A stretch of 15,501 nt of DNA, taken from the NCBI GenBank assembly GCA_046723645.1, contig JBKOUY010000134.1, positions 1-15,501 on the forward strand. Direction: 5' to 3'. Shown here piece by piece: positions 13,516-15,501 of the stretch. Position numbers and translations under genes: made by a program. The notes beneath the pieces were generated by a model. That model searched no databases. It was given only the letters and a program-made list of their open reading frames with translations, and was not told the DNA's origin. The DNA comes from DASQUK01 sp046723645 (GTDB lineage Bacteria > Actinomycetota > Acidimicrobiia > Acidimicrobiales > VFJN01). The stretch's first letter is position 1, and each line of letters opens with the position of its first letter.

Positions 13516-15014
13516 GCGCCTCCGGCGATCAGGCGACCCGAGGCGGCCGGTCCGAACTTGCGGTGGAAATGGACGCCATGGGGGCGCAAGCCGCCGCAAG
13601 TTCGGTCTCGATCCCCTTGCGTGAAGGCCGGCGCCCGTGGCGGCGCACGACTCCGGGGGCGGCGACGCTCGTCGGCGTCGTGGTGGCCGCCTGGGCGATG
13701 ATCGCCATCCCGGCGCGTGCCACCTACGGCACCCTGACCACGGCCGACGAGCCGCAGTACCTGCTCACGGCGCTGAGCCTGTTCGAGGACGGCAACCTCC
13801 ACATCGACGACGAGCTGGCGGATGCGCGGTTCGTGCCGTTCCACGAGCTCGACCTGCCCGTGCAGACCGAGGTGCTCGACGACGGCAATCAGGTCAGCCC
13901 CCACGATCCGCTGCTGCCGGCGGTCCTCGCCGTGCCGATGGGGCTGGGCGGGTGGGCGGCGGCTAAGGCGACGCTGGCGGTCCTCGGGGGCGTGCTGGCG
14001 GGCGTCCTGGTGTGGACCGCGCACCGGCGTTTCGCGGTGCCGCTCGGCGTCGCGGCCAGCACGGTCCTGGCCTTCGGGGTGACCGCTCCGCTCGTCGCCT
14101 ACGCCACCCAGGTCTATCCCGAGCTGCCGGCGGCCCTGGCCGTCACCGCGGCGATCGCCCTGCTCACCGGCGCCAGGCGGCGTGCCGCGCTGGTCGGATT
14201 CGGGTTGGCGGTAACCGCGCTGCCCTGGCTCGGCGTCAAGTACGTCCCGGTGGCCGCGGCCCTGGTCGCAGTGGCGGTGAGCACGCTCGCCGGCGAACGC
14301 CGGGTGCGGGCCGCGGCCTCACTCGCCGCCCTGCTCGCCCTCGCCGGCGCCGCATACCTCGTCGCCCACCGGCTGCTGTACGGCGGCTGGACCGTGTATG
14401 CCACCGGCGACCACTTCACCGGGGGCGAGCTGACCGTGATGGGGCAGGACCCCGACTACGTCGGACGCAGCCAGCGGCTGGGCGGCCTGCTGCTCGATCG
14501 CGGCTTCGGGTTGGCGGCGTGGATGCCGGCGTACCTGCTGGCGGTCCCGGCCCTGGCGGCCCTGGCCCGCCGGCGGCCGGCGGGCTGGTGGGCGATCGTG
14601 GCGCCGCTCGCCGCGGGCTGGGCGACCGCCACCTGGGTTGCACTCACGATGCATGGCTGGTGGTGGCCCGGCCGCCAGGTGGTCGTCGTGGTTCCGTGCC
14701 TGGTGCTCGCCGTCGCCTGGTGGGCCGGACGGACGCGTGTGCCCCGGGCCCTGACCGCCCTGGCGGGAGCGTTCGGCGCTCTGGTGTGGGCGTGGCTCGT
14801 GGTCGAGGTGCTCGACCGCCAGCGCACGCTGATCTTCGACTTCGAGTCCACGTCCAACCCGCTGTACCGGGCGTGGCGGCTGTCGCTCCCCGACTACCGC
14901 CACCCGGGTGCGTGGGACGGGTTGCTCCAGGCGGCGTGGTTCGTGGCCCTCGCTGCGACGGCGCTCGTCGCGTTCAGGCGCTCGCTGAGACCGGAGCCGG
15001 CTCGTCGGCGGTGA
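13512..15014 (+). CDS. Polytopic membrane protein, GT-C glycosyltransferase-like
   Basis: A 500-residue membrane protein with about ten hydrophobic segments, the first at roughly residues 53-72. Soon after it comes an extracytoplasmic loop with TTADEPQYLLTALSLFEDGNL, where Asp79-Glu80 match the acidic loop-1 motif of GT-C glycosyltransferases (compare the DEPHYL motif of ArnT/PMT-like proteins). GT-C enzymes move sugars from polyprenyl-phosphate donors to acceptors outside the membrane. The acceptor here is unknown. GTG 13512 overlaps the permease stop (GTGA) and has a Shine-Dalgarno; TTG 13617 (about 466 residues) is an alternative that would leave the 54-nt repeat outside the protein. It ends by overlapping the convergent dtxR-like gene by 41 bases. 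The GT2 enzyme encoded at 10002-10802 could make its donor. The family call is moderate; substrate unassigned. Confidence 0.7.
   Translation: MSASGDQATRGGRSELAVEMDAMGAQAAASSVSIPLREGRRPWRRTTPGAATLVGVVVAAWAMIAIPARATYGTLTTADEPQYLLTALSLFEDGNLHIDDELADARFVPFHELDLPVQTEVLDDGNQVSPHDPLLPAVLAVPMGLGGWAAAKATLAVLGGVLAGVLVWTAHRRFAVPLGVAASTVLAFGVTAPLVAYATQVYPELPAALAVTAAIALLTGARRRAALVGFGLAVTALPWLGVKYVPVAAALVAVAVSTLAGERRVRAAASLAALLALAGAAYLVAHRLLYGGWTVYATGDHFTGGELTVMGQDPDYVGRSQRLGGLLLDRGFGLAAWMPAYLLAVPALAALARRRPAGWWAIVAPLAAGWATATWVALTMHGWWWPGRQVVVVVPCLVLAVAWWAGRTRVPRALTALAGAFGALVWAWLVVEVLDRQRTLIFDFESTSNPLYRAWRLSLPDYRHPGAWDGLLQAAWFVALAATALVAFRRSLRPEPARRR
13552..13605 (+). repeat. 54-nt palindromic element, copy B
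   Basis: Left arm CCGAACTTGCGGTGG (13552-13566), 24-nt centre (13567-13590), right arm CCGCCGCAAGTTCGG (13591-13605). The arms pair at 14 of 15 positions, including an uninterrupted 12-bp stem, the strongest inverted repeat of this kind in the window. The centre contains a minor CGCC/GGCG stem. It starts 36 bases after the permease stop, and in the frame of the GT-C-like gene it encodes about residues 14-31. It shares architecture, arm sequence and orientation with copy A. Confidence 0.8.
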
Positions 15015-15501
15015 CCAAGATCCGGGCGGTGGCGAACGCGCCGATCCCGACGTGGCGGCCGGCGATCTCCACGGTCGTGGTGTGGTCGGGGGACACCGCC
15101 GTGACCACCCCGGAGTGACCGGGCTGCACTGCGGCCTCCTCGAGGAAGTCGAGGAGGCCCGGGGTGAACTCCAGCTCCTCGGGTATCCGCGTCACGGTGA
15201 ACGCCGTGCCCACCGGCAGGTCGCTGAGTGCCACCGCGGCCGGGGCGGCGTACTCGGACCCGGGGATCGGGTTGCCGTGGGGGCAGGTCGTGGGGTTGTC
15301 GAGCAGGCGGTTGATCGCCCGCTCCACCGGTTCGGAGATGACGTGCTCCCACTTGCCCGCCTCGACGTGGGCGTCGGCCCACGACAGCCCGAGGATGTCG
15401 GTGAGCAGGCGCTCGGCCAGCCGGTGGCGGCGGACCACCTGCTCGGCGAGCCGCCGGCCGTCGACGGTGAGGTTGATCGTCGATCCGTCGACCGACACGA
15501 A
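14974..15501 (-). CDS. DtxR/IdeR-family metal-dependent transcriptional regulator (5' end outside window)
   Basis: C-terminal 175 residues of a DtxR-family repressor; an ungapped by-eye match to Corynebacterium DtxR suggests that about 54 N-terminal residues (the winged helix) are beyond the edge. The dimerisation and metal domain reads RRHRLAERLLTDILGL then HVEAGKWEHVISEPVERAI, giving the equivalents of His79, Glu83, His98, Glu105 and His106. The position of Cys102 is Gly. NPTTCPHGNPIPG follows, then a FeoA/SH3-like C-terminal domain (about VGTAFTVTRIPEELE through VGIGAFATARILV). Such proteins repress iron or manganese uptake genes when metal-bound, so the iron importer genes next door are likely targets (inference). 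It is convergent with the GT-C-like gene, with a 41-base overlap of the 3' ends. Confidence 0.92.
   Translation of the reverse strand, partial: FVSVDGSTINLTVDGRRLAEQVVRRHRLAERLLTDILGLSWADAHVEAGKWEHVISEPVERAINRLLDNPTTCPHGNPIPGSEYAAPAAVALSDLPVGTAFTVTRIPEELEFTPGLLDFLEEAAVQPGHSGVVTAVSPDHTTTVEIAGRHVGIGAFATARILVTADEPAPVSASA
15133..15159. repeat. Perfect 11-bp hairpin inside the dtxR-like gene
   Basis: GGCCTCCTCGA (15133-15143), loop GGAAG, TCGAGGAGGCC (15149-15159). The stem is perfect and GC-rich. It lies about 120 bases past the stop of the plus-strand GT-C-like gene, so it could act as a 3' end structure for that operon. No T-run follows on either strand. It also encodes Leu-Leu-Asp-Phe-Leu-Glu-Glu-Ala in the regulator, so it may be a by-product of codon choice. 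Confidence 0.4.

Noticed and set aside
1..15501. CRISPR array, tRNA/rRNA, insertion sequence, phage or toxin-antitoxin genes
   Set aside because: No regularly spaced repeats, cloverleaf-like sequences, transposase/integrase motifs or small paired genes were found by eye. Apart from the 54-nt elements the region reads as ordinary chromosomal genes.

Overview
The window is very GC-rich DNA with GTG and TTG starts, actinobacterial-type -10 boxes (TANNNT) sitting close to start codons, a DtxR-type metalloregulator, an actinobacterial-style HelD and a hemE-hemH-hemY order. It looks like a chromosomal segment of a high-GC actinobacterium. A deep-branching class such as Acidimicrobiia is possible, but this is a guess from style only. 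I see no tRNA, rRNA, CRISPR array, transposase, integrase or phage gene.

Left part (1-3462, minus strand): a tightly packed heme operon, hemE (uroporphyrinogen decarboxylase) > hemH/cpfC (ferrochelatase) > hemY/cgoX (porphyrinogen oxidase). The genes are joined by 4-base GTGA stop/start overlaps. A further gene may begin at the left edge. A 109-base divergent region (3463-3571) separates it from helD (3572-5686, plus), which encodes an RNA-polymerase-associated helicase-like ATPase. It carries two mirror-image copies of a 13-base -10-like motif, one facing each gene.

Middle (5748-10802): a PYROXD2/phytoene-dehydrogenase-like flavoprotein; an Fe3+-type ABC transporter ATPase (fbpC-like); a second FAD-dependent oxidoreductase (HemY/UDP-galactopyranose-mutase-like) overlapping the ATPase gene by GTGA; and, on the minus strand, a family 2 glycosyltransferase resembling polyprenyl-phosphate sugar synthases.

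Right part (10842-15501): an Fe3+-binding lipoprotein (fbpA-like) with a good leaderless promoter and an 18-bp palindrome over its -35 box; a fused two-domain permease (fbpB-like); a polytopic GT-C-like membrane protein; and, converging on it, the 3' part of a DtxR-family regulator gene cut by the window edge. The three FbpABC-type parts make a complete ferric-iron importer, but the ATPase is about 2.3 kb from the other two. The GT2 and GT-C proteins could form a lipid-linked sugar donor/acceptor pair. Iron uptake, metal-dependent regulation and heme synthesis in one 15-kb stretch make an iron/heme theme.

The most unusual structure is a pair of matching 54-nt palindromic elements (11864-11917 and 13552-13605). 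Each has 15-nt inverted arms around a 24-nt centre. They sit in the same orientation just after the stop codons of fbpA and fbpB, and in the same codon phase at the N-terminus of the following gene. They look like two copies of a small palindromic repeat family (REP-like, or in-frame insertions like Rickettsia palindromic elements).
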